DNA of 64,000 nt from UBA1181 sp045226255 (lineage in GTDB: Bacteria; Bacteroidota; Bacteroidia; Bacteroidales; Paludibacteraceae): contig JBGVCG010000014.1 in assembly GCA_045226255.1 (NCBI GenBank), forward strand, positions 95,618 through 159,617, read 5' to 3'. How positions within the stretch are numbered: the first letter of the stretch is position 1; each line of letters opens with the position of its first letter. Shown here one piece after another: positions 1 to 8,751 of this stretch. Below the pieces are notes generated by a model, which worked only from the letters and a program-made list of their open reading frames with translations, searched no databases and had not been told where the DNA came from. The translations under genes were made by a program, and so were the position numbers.

Positions 1-1
1 C

Positions 2-20
2 AAAAAAAGACCTCGTCTTT
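2..20 (-). terminator. Rho-independent terminator of the leftward lipoprotein gene
   Basis: Read on the minus strand, a 6-bp stem (AAAGAC/GTCTTT, plus-strand 6-11 and 15-20) with a 3-nt loop is followed by a T tract. It sits 5 bp beyond the stop codon at 26. The stem is short, so efficiency is uncertain. Confidence 0.6.
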
Positions 21-25
21 CTACT

Positions 26-505
26 CTAAAATCCGGACTCGTACAAATCAAACTCCTTCATAAAAGCCTTCATGTTATCCAAGAAAACCTTTTCCTTTTC
101 GGCGGACTGCAATGCGAAATCCATCTTAACCGAATTCACACGATTCTCCAAATATTCGCCGCTCTCGCCAGCCTTTATGGCATCCAGCACCGGAGGAAAA
201 TCATTCTCGTAAAACGAAACATACGCGGAAACAAAATTCACAGCGGAACGTCGACACGCATCATTCCCGCTACAATCCGACATGGTTTGAAGGGTCTCCA
301 ACGAAGACTTGGCCGCATCATAGCCCACCATATACGATTCACTCACTTTCCCATAATCAATAGGGGAAGAAAGTGTCTCCACGAAGCTGTTGTGCGCCTG
401 TACTACCGAACTAACCTCTTTCGAAACCTTCTCGAAATAATCCGCTGGAACGGTACACGCCACCATCGAAAACGCCAATACGAGTCCTAAAAACAATTTT
501 CTCAT
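26..505 (-). CDS. Hypothetical lipoprotein, 159 aa
   Basis: The N-terminus is a short positively charged segment, a hydrophobic stretch and the lipobox SMVAC with Cys at residue 17, so the product should be exported and lipid-anchored. The rest (residues 20-159) is predicted largely helical and acidic, with a second pair of cysteines near residues 79 and 84 (DCSGNDAC) that could form a disulfide. I do not recognise a family. It is the leftmost gene, transcribed away from nadB, and ends at a hairpin terminator. The start chosen is the only ATG that gives an intact signal peptide. Function unknown; that it is a real gene is well supported by the lipobox and coding character. Confidence 0.7.
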   Translation of the reverse strand: MRKLFLGLVLAFSMVACTVPADYFEKVSKEVSSVVQAHNSFVETLSSPIDYGKVSESYMVGYDAAKSSLETLQTMSDCSGNDACRRSAVNFVSAYVSFYENDFPPVLDAIKAGESGEYLENRVNSVKMDFALQSAEKEKVFLDNMKAFMKEFDLYESGF

Positions 506-591
506 AAGATATCTACAATTAGCTTTTTACTTACAGAGTGTTTAATATCCCATGCATAAAGATATAAAAACTTATGAAAAAAAAAGCATTC

Positions 592-625
592 TTGAAGATT
601 TTGATACAAAAGAAAATTAAATTTG
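592..625 (+). promoter_or_regulatory. Bacteroidota-type promoter for nadB
   Basis: A TAAATTTG box (618-625) matches the TAnnTTTG -7 element and a TTG (592-594) lies 23 nt upstream as a -33 element. It is 42 bp before the nadB ATG. The spacing is at the long end of what is usual. Confidence 0.45.
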
Positions 626-666
626 TAATATAATAGTGACAAGGAATATCAAAACATACAAAGTAT

Positions 667-2301
667 ATGACGAAAAAATATGATTTCTTAGTTATCGGTT
701 CCGGCATCGCAGGCATGAGTTTCGCCCTGAAGGTGGCCCACAAAGGCAAGGTTGCCATCTTATGCAAGACCGAAATGGAGGAGGCAAACACACACTATGC
801 GCAAGGTGGCGTGGCTTCCGTGACTAAACCAACCGACGAATTCGAGCATCACGTGATCGACACCCTTATCGCAGGCGACGGTATCTGCGACGAAGCGGTC
901 GTACGCAAAGTAGTGGAGGGCGCGCCTGAACAGATCAAGCAATTGGTGTCATGGGGCGTCGATTTTGACAAGAACGAGAAAGGGGACTATGACCTGCACA
1001 AAGAGGGCGGTCACTCCGACTTCCGCATCCTCCACCACAAGGATAATACAGGCGAGGAGATCCAAAAGAGTCTGATCAAGGCGGTCAAGAACCACCCGAA
1101 CATCGACGTATACGACCAACACTTCGCCATCGAAATCATCACGCAACACCATCTGGGACAATTGGTGAAGCACACCACCCCGAACATCGAATGTTACGGA
1201 GCCTACGTCCTAGACATCCGCACCAACCATGTGCATACCTTCCTCTCGAAGATCACCATGATGGCTACGGGTGGTATCGGTAACATCTACCAGACAACAA
1301 CCAACCCACCAGTGGCTACAGGCGACGGTATCTCCATGGTCTACCGTGCCAAGGGATTGGTGGAGGACATGGAATTCGTACAATTCCACCCTACCGCGCT
1401 CTATCATCCAGGCGACCGTCCATCCTTCCTCATCACAGAGGCGATGCGTGGTTACGGAGGCATCCTGCGCAACAAAAAGGGCGAAGCCTTCATGAAGAAG
1501 TACGACTCCAGAGGCTCCCTCGCACCACGCGATGTCGTCGCACGCGCCATAGACAATGAAATGAAAATCACGGGTGACGAGCATGTCTACCTCGACGTGA
1601 CGCACAAAGACCCGGAGACCACGAAAAGGGAATACCCGACCATCTACAACAAATGCCTCTCTATCGGCATCGACATCACCAAGGATTATATCCCTGTGGC
1701 ACCGGCGGCGCACTACCTCTGCGGAGGAATCAAGGTGGACATGAACGCTAGGACCAGCATCCACAACCTCTATGCGGCAGGCGAATGTTCCCGCACGGGA
1801 CTGCACGGAGCCAACCGTTTGGCCTCCAACTCCCTTATCGAGGCGGTAGTCTATGCCGACGCAGCCGCGAAGGATGCGCTCAAATACCTGCCAGCCATCT
1901 CATGGAACGAGGAGATCCCAGAATGGAACGACGAAGGAACATCCCTCAACGAGGAGATGGTGCTCATCACCCAAAGCGAAAAGGAGGTGAACCAAATCAT
2001 GAACGCCTACGTGGGCATCGTACGGTCGAACCTGCGTCTGAAAAGAGCCTACGATCGTCTGGAAATACTCTATAGGGAAACAGAAAACCTATTCCAGAGA
2101 TCTGTCGTCTCCAAGGAAATATGTGAGTTGAGAAACATCATCAACACAGCATACCTGGTCATCAAGGCCGCTTCGCAGCGGAAAGAGAGCCGAGGCCTGC
2201 ACTACACGATAGATTATCCGAAAAAGAATTCCCACATGAACCTCTACGACACGGACGAATTACTTCGCATGGGTGAGAGCCAAAACAACCAAAAGGAGTA
2301 G
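667..2301 (+). CDS. nadB: L-aspartate oxidase
   Basis: FAD-dependent oxidase that converts L-aspartate to iminoaspartate, the first step of de novo NAD synthesis; the product is used by quinolinate synthase NadA. Residues 8-13 carry the Rossmann signature GSGIAG. Family blocks follow in order: HYAQGG, QFHPTALYHP, ITEAMRG, LAPRDVVARAID, HYLCGG and GLHGANRLASNSL. The C-terminal helical domain (about 430-540) is present, and 544 aa is normal for NadB and shorter than SdhA/FrdA. nadA and nadC are not adjacent here. Its 3' end overlaps the convergent zinc-ribbon gene by 42 bp. Confusion with fumarate reductase flavoprotein is unlikely because there is no heme or iron-sulfur subunit nearby. Confidence 0.96.
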   Translation: MTKKYDFLVIGSGIAGMSFALKVAHKGKVAILCKTEMEEANTHYAQGGVASVTKPTDEFEHHVIDTLIAGDGICDEAVVRKVVEGAPEQIKQLVSWGVDFDKNEKGDYDLHKEGGHSDFRILHHKDNTGEEIQKSLIKAVKNHPNIDVYDQHFAIEIITQHHLGQLVKHTTPNIECYGAYVLDIRTNHVHTFLSKITMMATGGIGNIYQTTTNPPVATGDGISMVYRAKGLVEDMEFVQFHPTALYHPGDRPSFLITEAMRGYGGILRNKKGEAFMKKYDSRGSLAPRDVVARAIDNEMKITGDEHVYLDVTHKDPETTKREYPTIYNKCLSIGIDITKDYIPVAPAAHYLCGGIKVDMNARTSIHNLYAAGECSRTGLHGANRLASNSLIEAVVYADAAAKDALKYLPAISWNEEIPEWNDEGTSLNEEMVLITQSEKEVNQIMNAYVGIVRSNLRLKRAYDRLEILYRETENLFQRSVVSKEICELRNIINTAYLVIKAASQRKESRGLHYTIDYPKKNSHMNLYDTDELLRMGESQNNQKE

Positions 2302-2499
2302 AGCGAGGAAAATCATACAACGATGGAAGAGGGGTAACTTAAAGCGTTTCCCCTCTTTCTTTTTGCTCGGGTCCAAGTGCTCGGCACTACCCTCCGCATT
2401 CGACGAGGAGGGTTGGCTCTTCTCGCCCACCTTACGCCCGCAACTCAAGCAATACTTGGAGCCTTCAGGCAATTCCGATCCACAATTATAGCAACGCAT
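2260..2499 (-). CDS. Small zinc-ribbon membrane protein, 79 aa
   Basis: It begins MRCYNCGSELPEGSKYCLSCG, a CxxC-x10-CxxC zinc ribbon at residues 3-19. A low-complexity polar linker (about 25-48) follows, and then one transmembrane helix near the C-terminus (about 60-77). The zinc ribbon should face the cytosol. It starts 6 bp after the phosphotransferase gene stop and is the last gene of the leftward murF operon. Its last 42 bp overlap the end of nadB. Its function is not known; similar zinc-ribbon proteins are common in Bacteroidota and lack assigned roles. Confidence 0.75.
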   Translation of the reverse strand: MRCYNCGSELPEGSKYCLSCGRKVGEKSQPSSSNAEGSAEHLDPSKKKEGKRFKLPLFHRCMIFLALLLLVVLALTHAK

Positions 2500-2505
2500 A
2501 TCGTA

Positions 2506-4320
2506 TTATCTTTTAGCTAAATCATCGTACAGACACTGTAGGAAAGCCTTCCCCGAGTGGAGCAGCGTATCGTTGTCACTCCGCTGCGGTGCGCCGGAGG
2601 CATTGTCGAAAATCGCCACGCCACGATGGTCAATCATGCCAAATCCATCCGGGAAAGCGTAGTATGCGAACTTATGGGTCCGCTGCCCGAATATATTCTT
2701 ACTGAAGATAAAATCATCCGCCGGCAAATCCAACTGCGCCAACAACGTGCGGGCCAAGTCCATCTGCGAACATATCGTATCCACCCGCATAGGTTGTTGC
2801 TTTAGAGCGCCACCTAGCCAAAGCATAGGGATCTCATGCCGCTCGACACACGAACTGGACAAATCGCTCGGATAGCGGAAGGCATGGTCAGGCATAATGA
2901 CCAGCAACAGGTCCTTCCACACCTCTCTCTGGCGAAGCTGCTCGACAAAGCTTCCGATGCAGCTGTCCGTATAGGCGACCGCATTAAGATACGGGTGTTC
3001 CAACTTATGCATCGGCACATCAAACGGTTCATGGCTGTTCAGCGTCAGGATGGTTTTAAAGAACGGACGGTGTTCCTCCCCGTCAATATCCTTCAGGAGA
3101 CGATCCAGCACCACATGGTCGTACGCACCCCATTTGGCGGACATCTCAGAATGGCCAAAATCCTTCTCCGTGATGATATTCTCAAAGCCGGAAGTGATGA
3201 GATAAGAGTGCAAATTCGTGAAGTTATCATCCCCGCCATAGAAGAAGGCCAAATCATACCCAGCCTGTTTCAGGGAGAACGGTATTTTAGCCATATTCTG
3301 CGTCTTAGCGGGGTATTTCATCACCGAAGAGGTTGGTTGTGCGGGATAACCGCTCAGGATCGAAACCAAGCCCCTATCCGTGCGGAAACTATTCGCATAG
3401 TAGCGGGTAAAGAGAAGTCCTTCCGACATCAGTCGGTCGAGATTAGGCGCGACACCCTTTTCCCCGCCAAGCGTCTCTATCACATTCGAACCGATACCCT
3501 CCATGATCAGGAAGATAATGTTCGGGCGATCGGTATTCAGCAGACGAACCGTGGTGGAATCCCCCTCGACAGGAAGCAAAGGAAGAATCCCCTCATGCGC
3601 CTCCTCGTCCGGCATGAAACGATATTGGTCGTCAAACCGTTTGGAAGAGAAACAAGCGCTGATGAAGTTCCAAGTAGGGTTAATCGCCGCATGATTCAGG
3701 AAGATATCCTTGCTGAAATAACACCTGCCCGCATTCATCGTGGAGACACCCACACCGCCCCTTATGGCGATGAACATCACGCCCCCCAGGAGCAGGAGAG
3801 GGAGCAATGCCACATAAGCCTTCCCCGAGAAGGAGAAAAAGCGTTTGTGCAATTTAAGATACGTCCATACGGAACCGCCCAGGAAGAGCGTGAAAAGAAG
3901 CAATGCGGAGATATACTCCTTCGCCGTACCACTCGCCGCCGCATCCTTAGGCGACGACAGATAAAAGAGAGGGGTGGCATCGAGACGGAAGCCCCAATAC
4001 TTGTACAGGAAAAGGTCCGAGACCAAAACCAACATGCCAAAAGTGAGGAAGATGATGGTGAGGACCTTCGTGATATTCCCAAAGAGACGATCCTTGGAGA
4101 AAAAACATGAAACCAATAGCACAACTAATATCGGCAGGGTAAAATAGCCCGCCATGGAAAGGTCCATCGAGAACCCATGGAGATTGGTCAACAACCACTC
4201 TCCAAAAGAATGACGGCATGCGCTATCCCAATGAAACAACAGGAAGATAGGTTTCTGTAAAACAAAAAGAACCACCCAAAAGAGGTATACGAAAAGAAGA
4301 GATTTCAATCTGGACTTCAT
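2506..4320 (-). CDS. LTA-synthase-like membrane phosphotransferase (sulfatase fold)
   Basis: Five transmembrane helices occupy about residues 5-190, followed by an extracytoplasmic alkaline-phosphatase/sulfatase-type domain from about 267. The domain opens with PNIIFLIMEGIG (metal-ligand Glu about 274), has FRTDRG with the probable nucleophile Thr314, and carries a later PDHAF metal-binding motif. This is the LtaS/MdoB family, which moves phosphoglycerol, or in Gram-negatives phosphoethanolamine, onto envelope glycans or lipids. Teichoic acid is not expected in Bacteroidota, so the acceptor is unknown. It lies downstream of murF and the Cys-rich gene at 4340 with short gaps (19 bp), consistent with an envelope operon. 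Length, 604 aa, is normal for the family. Confidence 0.9.
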   Translation of the reverse strand: MKSRLKSLLFVYLFWVVLFVLQKPIFLLFHWDSACRHSFGEWLLTNLHGFSMDLSMAGYFTLPILVVLLVSCFFSKDRLFGNITKVLTIIFLTFGMLVLVSDLFLYKYWGFRLDATPLFYLSSPKDAAASGTAKEYISALLLFTLFLGGSVWTYLKLHKRFFSFSGKAYVALLPLLLLGGVMFIAIRGGVGVSTMNAGRCYFSKDIFLNHAAINPTWNFISACFSSKRFDDQYRFMPDEEAHEGILPLLPVEGDSTTVRLLNTDRPNIIFLIMEGIGSNVIETLGGEKGVAPNLDRLMSEGLLFTRYYANSFRTDRGLVSILSGYPAQPTSSVMKYPAKTQNMAKIPFSLKQAGYDLAFFYGGDDNFTNLHSYLITSGFENIITEKDFGHSEMSAKWGAYDHVVLDRLLKDIDGEEHRPFFKTILTLNSHEPFDVPMHKLEHPYLNAVAYTDSCIGSFVEQLRQREVWKDLLLVIMPDHAFRYPSDLSSSCVERHEIPMLWLGGALKQQPMRVDTICSQMDLARTLLAQLDLPADDFIFSKNIFGQRTHKFAYYAFPDGFGMIDHRGVAIFDNASGAPQRSDNDTLLHSGKAFLQCLYDDLAKR

Positions 4321-4339
4321 AGGGTTTCCTCTTTAAAAT

Positions 4340-4789
4340 TTAGACAGTGGCACTTGCGTTCGACCTTCGTTCGGAAACGATCATCAGCGCCTCCTCCCGC
4401 ACTACGTCGGGCAACTGTATTTCTCGAGTCTGAAGGCTTTTCAGCCAACCGGCCACATCAAAATCTTTCATGGTATAAAGCACGTTCTGGAACTGAGAGA
4501 TCTCCTCGTCCGTATAGCTGGAAGGCTCTCTGTTCGCAAAGACATCCAACTCTTCATCGTCGTAATAGACCGCCTTCATTTTAGTGTTCAGGAGCGAATC
4601 ACGTTCGCAGACCGCATGTTGCCCGCAGCACTCGCCCGAAGCGATTTTCTCCTTCCGTATGCGTTCCTTCCGCTCCTCCTCCGTCTCCTCCTCAACAGGA
4701 GGCATAGCCTTTTTCTTTCGGCTACGGACATAGAAGAGATAGGAGAAGAAAATCGAAAAGAAAATTACCAATAAGGCTATCTGTTTCAT
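4340..4789 (-). CDS. Conserved membrane-anchored protein with CCGQHxxC motif, 149 aa
   Basis: One N-terminal transmembrane helix (about residues 4-21) is followed by a very charged segment (about 24-50) and then GECCGQHAVCERDSLL near residues 52-67, a tight Cys/His cluster that could bind metal or an iron-sulfur centre. The C-terminal half (about 70-145) is acidic and helical. I recall similar proteins beside murF in Bacteroidales, carried as hypothetical; some carry the label phospholipase, for which I see no support. It lies 12 bp after murF and 19 bp before the LTA-synthase-like gene, so it is probably co-transcribed and works in the envelope. Confidence 0.8.
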   Translation of the reverse strand: MKQIALLVIFFSIFFSYLFYVRSRKKKAMPPVEEETEEERKERIRKEKIASGECCGQHAVCERDSLLNTKMKAVYYDDEELDVFANREPSSYTDEEISQFQNVLYTMKDFDVAGWLKSLQTREIQLPDVVREEALMIVSERRSNASATV

Positions 4790-4801
4790 GGCAATCGGTC
4801 A

Positions 4802-6067
4802 TTACAGATTATCGACACAAGAGGTCAGTTTCATACTATTGGAGCCCTTCACAAGGACAAGCGAAGAGGATATCGGGTTCGCCTTCAAGTACTCGTTCAG
4901 TTGGTCGACCGAATCGAACTTCAAAGCGTCAGCGCTCGTCTTAGCGAATTCAGGACCGATTAAGAAAGCCTGTTTCAGATGCAGAGCAGGCAACATATCC
5001 GCAATCTTCTGATGCTCCACCTCGCTGACATGGCCCAGCTCCTTCATATCGCCCAAGACAACCACTTTGCTATCAGCAGCCATCTTCCCGAAATTATCGA
5101 GGGCAGCCGACATACTAGTAGGGTTTGCGTTATAGGCGTCGATGATTAGATCATTGGAAGCAGTCTTCTTATATTGGGAGCGGCTGTTCGTCGGCGCATA
5201 TTGGGAGATTGCCTCCACAATATCCTGCGGAGCGACACCGAAGTAGGAACCCACAGCAATGCTCGCCAGCACGTTCTCGAAATTATAGGCACCGATCAGC
5301 TGGGTTTGGATATCATAACCATTCCAACGGATATGCAGGAAAGGATCGCAACCCACCAATTCCGCAGAGAGCGGAGACCCCACCCCGTAAGGGATACGGT
5401 CCATACCCAAAGACTTCTCCTCCAAGATAGAATTAGCGCAATGATAAAATACCTTTCCGTTATGAGCCCGCAGGTAATCATACAACTCGCACTTCGTCTT
5501 GACCACCCCCTCGAAAGAGCCGAAGCCCAGAATATGAGCAGTACCGATGTTCGTGATCAAGCCAAAATCAGGATGAGCGATGTTCACCAATTCCTCAATG
5601 TCGCCGGGATGGCTCGCACCCATTTCGACGATAGCCAACTCATGTTCCTTTTGGATGGACAAGAGGGTAAGAGGCACACCGATTTGGTTGTTCAGGTTAC
5701 CCTTCGTATAGGTCAGATTAAACTTTTTGCTCAAGACAGAAGCGAGCAACTCCTTAGTCGTTGTCTTACCGTTACTACCCGTAACGCCGATAATTTTCAA
5801 GCCCAACTGTTTACGATGGTACTCAGCCAAGCGTTGCAAAGTTTTCAGGGAGTCATCGACCAGCAAAATCTTTTCGCCATCCGCGAACTCCGGCTCGTCC
5901 ACAAACGCATAAGCGCAACCCTGCTCAATAGCAGACCGGGCGAACTTGTTCCCGTCGAAATTACCGCCCTTCAAGGCGAAGAATAAAGAATCTTTCGGGC
6001 AATTCCTGCTATCAGTCGTGACGAGCGGGTAGCGGGAAAATATGTCGTAAATGTTCTGAATATCCAT
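4802..6067 (-). CDS. murF: UDP-N-acetylmuramoyl-tripeptide--D-alanyl-D-alanine ligase
   Basis: Cytosolic ATP-dependent ligase that adds D-Ala-D-Ala to UDP-MurNAc-tripeptide, the last cytoplasmic step of muropeptide synthesis. Residues about 97-108 hold the Mur-ligase P-loop GVTGSNGKTTTKE. An N-terminal UDP-binding segment has TDSRNCPKDSLFFALKGGNFDG, seen here as separate blocks around residues 18-39, and the central domain has EMGASHPGDI. The C-terminal domain contains DAYNANPTSM and GDMKELG, which are MurF-specific. Length, 421 aa, is slightly short but complete. It is the first gene of a leftward operon and follows gldJ, from which it is separated by a terminator. A promoter was not identified in the 71-bp gap. 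Confidence 0.95.
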   Translation of the reverse strand: MDIQNIYDIFSRYPLVTTDSRNCPKDSLFFALKGGNFDGNKFARSAIEQGCAYAFVDEPEFADGEKILLVDDSLKTLQRLAEYHRKQLGLKIIGVTGSNGKTTTKELLASVLSKKFNLTYTKGNLNNQIGVPLTLLSIQKEHELAIVEMGASHPGDIEELVNIAHPDFGLITNIGTAHILGFGSFEGVVKTKCELYDYLRAHNGKVFYHCANSILEEKSLGMDRIPYGVGSPLSAELVGCDPFLHIRWNGYDIQTQLIGAYNFENVLASIAVGSYFGVAPQDIVEAISQYAPTNSRSQYKKTASNDLIIDAYNANPTSMSAALDNFGKMAADSKVVVLGDMKELGHVSEVEHQKIADMLPALHLKQAFLIGPEFAKTSADALKFDSVDQLNEYLKANPISSSLVLVKGSNSMKLTSCVDNL

Positions 6068-6093
6068 AACGAAACGAATAAACTATCAGTAAC

Positions 6094-6117
6094 AAAAAAA
6101 GCCCCTACGAGAGGGGC
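6094..6117 (-). terminator. Terminator between gldJ and murF
   Basis: Hairpin GCCCCT/AGGGGC (6101-6106 and 6112-6117) with a 5-nt loop. On the minus strand it is followed by a run of seven T (plus-strand A 6094-6100), placed 22 bp beyond the gldJ stop. The plus strand also shows T8 after the stem, so it could act in both directions. Confidence 0.85.
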
Positions 6118-6138
6118 TTTTTTTACTATGAGATTACA

Positions 6139-7704
6139 TTATCTTACATCTCCATCCTCAGCACCTACCTTGCTCATTGCGCAACGGAAACCGATATCGC
6201 TACGAGACTCAGTCTGCTCAAGATATCTTCTCTGACCTGGGTTCAACCAGTAAGAGCGGTCTTTCCAACCACCACCCTTGTAAACACGAGTGGTATTAGA
6301 AACCTTAGAGGCCAAGAAGTTCTCTCTATCACTCTCTGGATCTGGATCGTACAATTTCTTAGTAGACATATCTGGGTCAATAACCACAGTCCAATCAGCT
6401 CTATTCAATGCACTACCAGCGTCACCATCCTTGTAGTTACGAACATCCAACTTAGCGTAACCTGATGGATCCTCAGCCTTATCAACTGGGTAAGCGAACA
6501 CTACACGACCCAAGCTATCAATTTGAGGAACCTTCACGTTCACACCATCGATAGTAGTCTCTTCCTTAACAGGAACCTTGTACTCGTTACCACGGAATGG
6601 GTTGTACTCTTGTACGTCATCGCTTGACAATACACGATAAACATCCATAACCCACTCGTTTACGTTACCAGCCATACAATAGAGGCCGAACTCATTTGGC
6701 CAGAAAGCGTCTACTGGAGCAGTGATAGTAGCGTGGTCATTCAAGTGACCTCCCATACCCATCATATCGCCTCGTCCACGAACGTAGTTAGCATACATCT
6801 GACCTTTAACCTTCTTGCTTGGGTTACGCATTTGGTGACCATACCAAGGATAGATCTTTCTCTCTTGGTAGTTCTCCTCGCCCTCGATAGCCTTCGTTCC
6901 ATAAGCAGCGTACTCCCACTCAGCCTCGGTCGGGAGACGATACTTCGGCATCAAAATACCGTCGGACATATTTGTCTTTCTAACATTTCCATAAACGTCA
7001 GTTACAGGCTTCTTGCCATCTGTTGGCTTATAGTCAGACTTCATCAAGTACTTCTGAGTGCTGAACACTTGGTTCTGAGCGATATCGTTAGGGTCAGTAT
7101 TACCCTTCAAAGCTTGGAAGTCAGGATATTGGATAACACCCTTAGAAGCCATTCTCATCTCGTTCACACGGTCGGTACGCCAGATACAGTAGTCACAGCA
7201 CTGTTCCCAATTAACACCTACAACAGGATACCAGTTGTAAGCCACGTGAGAGAAGTAGAAATCCAAATAAGGCTCGTTGTAAGCCAACTCCTCACGCCAT
7301 ACCAACGTATCAGGGTAAGCCTTCTCTACATATTCAGGAGTGTTGTGGAACACGTTGCCCATCCAGTAGAGGTACTCACGCCAGTTCACATTTGAAATCT
7401 CATATTTATCCATATAGAAGGAAGCAACGGTCACACGTCTAGGAATATTGTTCCAGTCACCAATCACATCCTCAATCACACGACCTTGTGTAAATGTACC
7501 ACCCTCGATGAAAACCATTCCCGGAGGGGTTTCCTGTACATAACCATTCACAACCTGGAATCCGCCATTCTCCTTGTCATTGTATTTCCAACCTGTAGCG
7601 TTTGATTCCTTAGAGTCTTTCAACTTTTTTTCTCCGCACGAAGCCAATGTAAAACCAGCTAACATCAACAACGCCGCAGTCTTCAAAAAATTTACGTGTC
7701 TCAT
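6139..7704 (-). CDS. gldJ: GldJ-like T9SS/gliding lipoprotein (SUMF1 fold)
   Basis: Signal peptide with lipobox LASC (Cys23), so it should be an outer-membrane-associated lipoprotein. The region after it reads ATGWKYNDKENGGFQ, then PGMVFIEGGTFTQG and later blocks typical of the SUMF1/formylglycine-enzyme fold (LPTEAEWEYAA, AGNVNEWVMD, RSDIGFRCA). The N-terminal signature and DWNNIPRRVTVASFYMDKYE match GldJ better than GldK. In Flavobacterium johnsoniae GldJ is needed for gliding and stabilises the type IX machinery; catalytic activity of the fold is not known. The gene uses many codons favoured in strongly expressed genes (GCT, TCT, GTA) compared with neighbours. It is followed by a terminator and then murF. 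Confidence 0.88.
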   Translation of the reverse strand: MRHVNFLKTAALLMLAGFTLASCGEKKLKDSKESNATGWKYNDKENGGFQVVNGYVQETPPGMVFIEGGTFTQGRVIEDVIGDWNNIPRRVTVASFYMDKYEISNVNWREYLYWMGNVFHNTPEYVEKAYPDTLVWREELAYNEPYLDFYFSHVAYNWYPVVGVNWEQCCDYCIWRTDRVNEMRMASKGVIQYPDFQALKGNTDPNDIAQNQVFSTQKYLMKSDYKPTDGKKPVTDVYGNVRKTNMSDGILMPKYRLPTEAEWEYAAYGTKAIEGEENYQERKIYPWYGHQMRNPSKKVKGQMYANYVRGRGDMMGMGGHLNDHATITAPVDAFWPNEFGLYCMAGNVNEWVMDVYRVLSSDDVQEYNPFRGNEYKVPVKEETTIDGVNVKVPQIDSLGRVVFAYPVDKAEDPSGYAKLDVRNYKDGDAGSALNRADWTVVIDPDMSTKKLYDPDPESDRENFLASKVSNTTRVYKGGGWKDRSYWLNPGQRRYLEQTESRSDIGFRCAMSKVGAEDGDVR

Positions 7705-7828
7705 AGCACTATAATAAAATAAGATAATGTTTCATTTAATAATTATATAACTTCTCTTTTGCAGTTTTATTGCCCCACTCAACCTCAAAATTCAACAGCA
7801 CAATCAATTTCGCGACTGAAGTAGTGGA

Positions 7829-7856
7829 CAAAGATATATATTTTCTATTTTTGCAA
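7829..7856 (-). promoter_or_regulatory. Promoter for gldJ
   Basis: On the minus strand TATCTTTG (plus-strand 7829-7836) matches TAnnTTTG, with TTG (7854-7856) 17 nt upstream. The implied 5' leader is about 115 nt. The remainder of the 7705-7937 gap is AT-rich and no separate promoter for folP was resolved. Confidence 0.65.
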
Positions 7857-7937
7857 AAAAGTTTTTGAGGATATTTTTTTGCATTTTTTAATATTGCATC
7901 TGATTCAGAACGAAATATTTTTTATATATTTACTTGT

Positions 7938-8738
7938 ATGACAAATACTTACACACAAAAGAAACCCCAAGTGATGGGGATCATAAATATTACACCGGAT
8001 TCTTTCTTCAAGGGAAGCAGATGTGAAACAAAGGAGGCTATCTTGTCAAGAATCGACCAATTCAAGGCGGAAGGTGCCACCATCTTCGATATCGGAGCCT
8101 GCTCCACCCGACCGGGAAGCGCACCCGTCAGCGAGGAGGAGGAGCTCTCAAGAATAGGAAACGCCCTCGAAATCATCAGAGAGGCACATCCCGACATCTG
8201 CCTTTCCATCGACACTTTCCGGGCCAGCGTCGCCCGAATGGCAGGCAAGGAATACGGGGCACAAATCATCAATGACGTGTATGGTAGCGACCCCGCAATG
8301 GCGGAAACTGTGGCGGAACTGGGTTGCACCTATGTATATACTCACCCTTTTGAGGTAGATTCATCCTCTCCAAGCGAACTAATCAGAAAAATTTTCGCTT
8401 TCTTTGCAGAAGGAATCAAATCATTGCGGGAGAAGGGTGTCGAACACATCATCGTTGACCCAGGATTCGGCTTCGGGAAGACAATGGGCCAAAACTTCGA
8501 ACTATTCTCCCTGATGCATGAACTGAAATCCCTGGGATATCCCCTGCTGGTGGGCATCTCAAGAAAAAGAATGATTTGGCAGACCTTAAACATCACGCCG
8601 GACGATGCGCTGAACGGAACCACCGTACTGAACACGCTGGCGTTGGTCGAGGGAGCAGACATCCTAAGGGTGCACGACGTGAAGGAAGCGACGCAATGTG
8701 TCGAGCTTTTCACACGCTATTACAATAATAAGGTATAA
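7938..8738 (+). CDS. folP: Dihydropteroate synthase
   Basis: Condenses p-aminobenzoate with 7,8-dihydropterin pyrophosphate in folate synthesis; the sulfonamide target. Diagnostic blocks are present in order: GIINITPDSFF (about residues 15-25), DIGACSTRPGS (about 54-64, where GGESTRPG is the commonest form), SIDTFRA, NDVYG, DPGFGFGKT and GISRKRMI. Length, 266 aa, is typical. It is the first gene of an apparent operon with cdaA (14-bp gap) and lolD. The folate gene folK is elsewhere in this window (41041). Confidence 0.95.
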   Translation: MTNTYTQKKPQVMGIINITPDSFFKGSRCETKEAILSRIDQFKAEGATIFDIGACSTRPGSAPVSEEEELSRIGNALEIIREAHPDICLSIDTFRASVARMAGKEYGAQIINDVYGSDPAMAETVAELGCTYVYTHPFEVDSSSPSELIRKIFAFFAEGIKSLREKGVEHIIVDPGFGFGKTMGQNFELFSLMHELKSLGYPLLVGISRKRMIWQTLNITPDDALNGTTVLNTLALVEGADILRVHDVKEATQCVELFTRYYNNKV

Positions 8739-8751
8739 ACAAAAGAAATGA

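Noticed and set aside
2836..4110. Long open frame (424 codons) on the plus strand
   Set aside because: It is antisense to the LTA-synthase-like gene, whose catalytic motifs are clear, and the plus-strand product is Arg/His/Ile-rich with no domain.
6139..7704. GldK instead of GldJ
   Set aside because: The SUMF1 fold is shared, but the N-terminal block (ATGWKYNDKENGGFQ) and the DWNN...SFYMDKYE region fit GldJ better, and no gldLMN genes follow.
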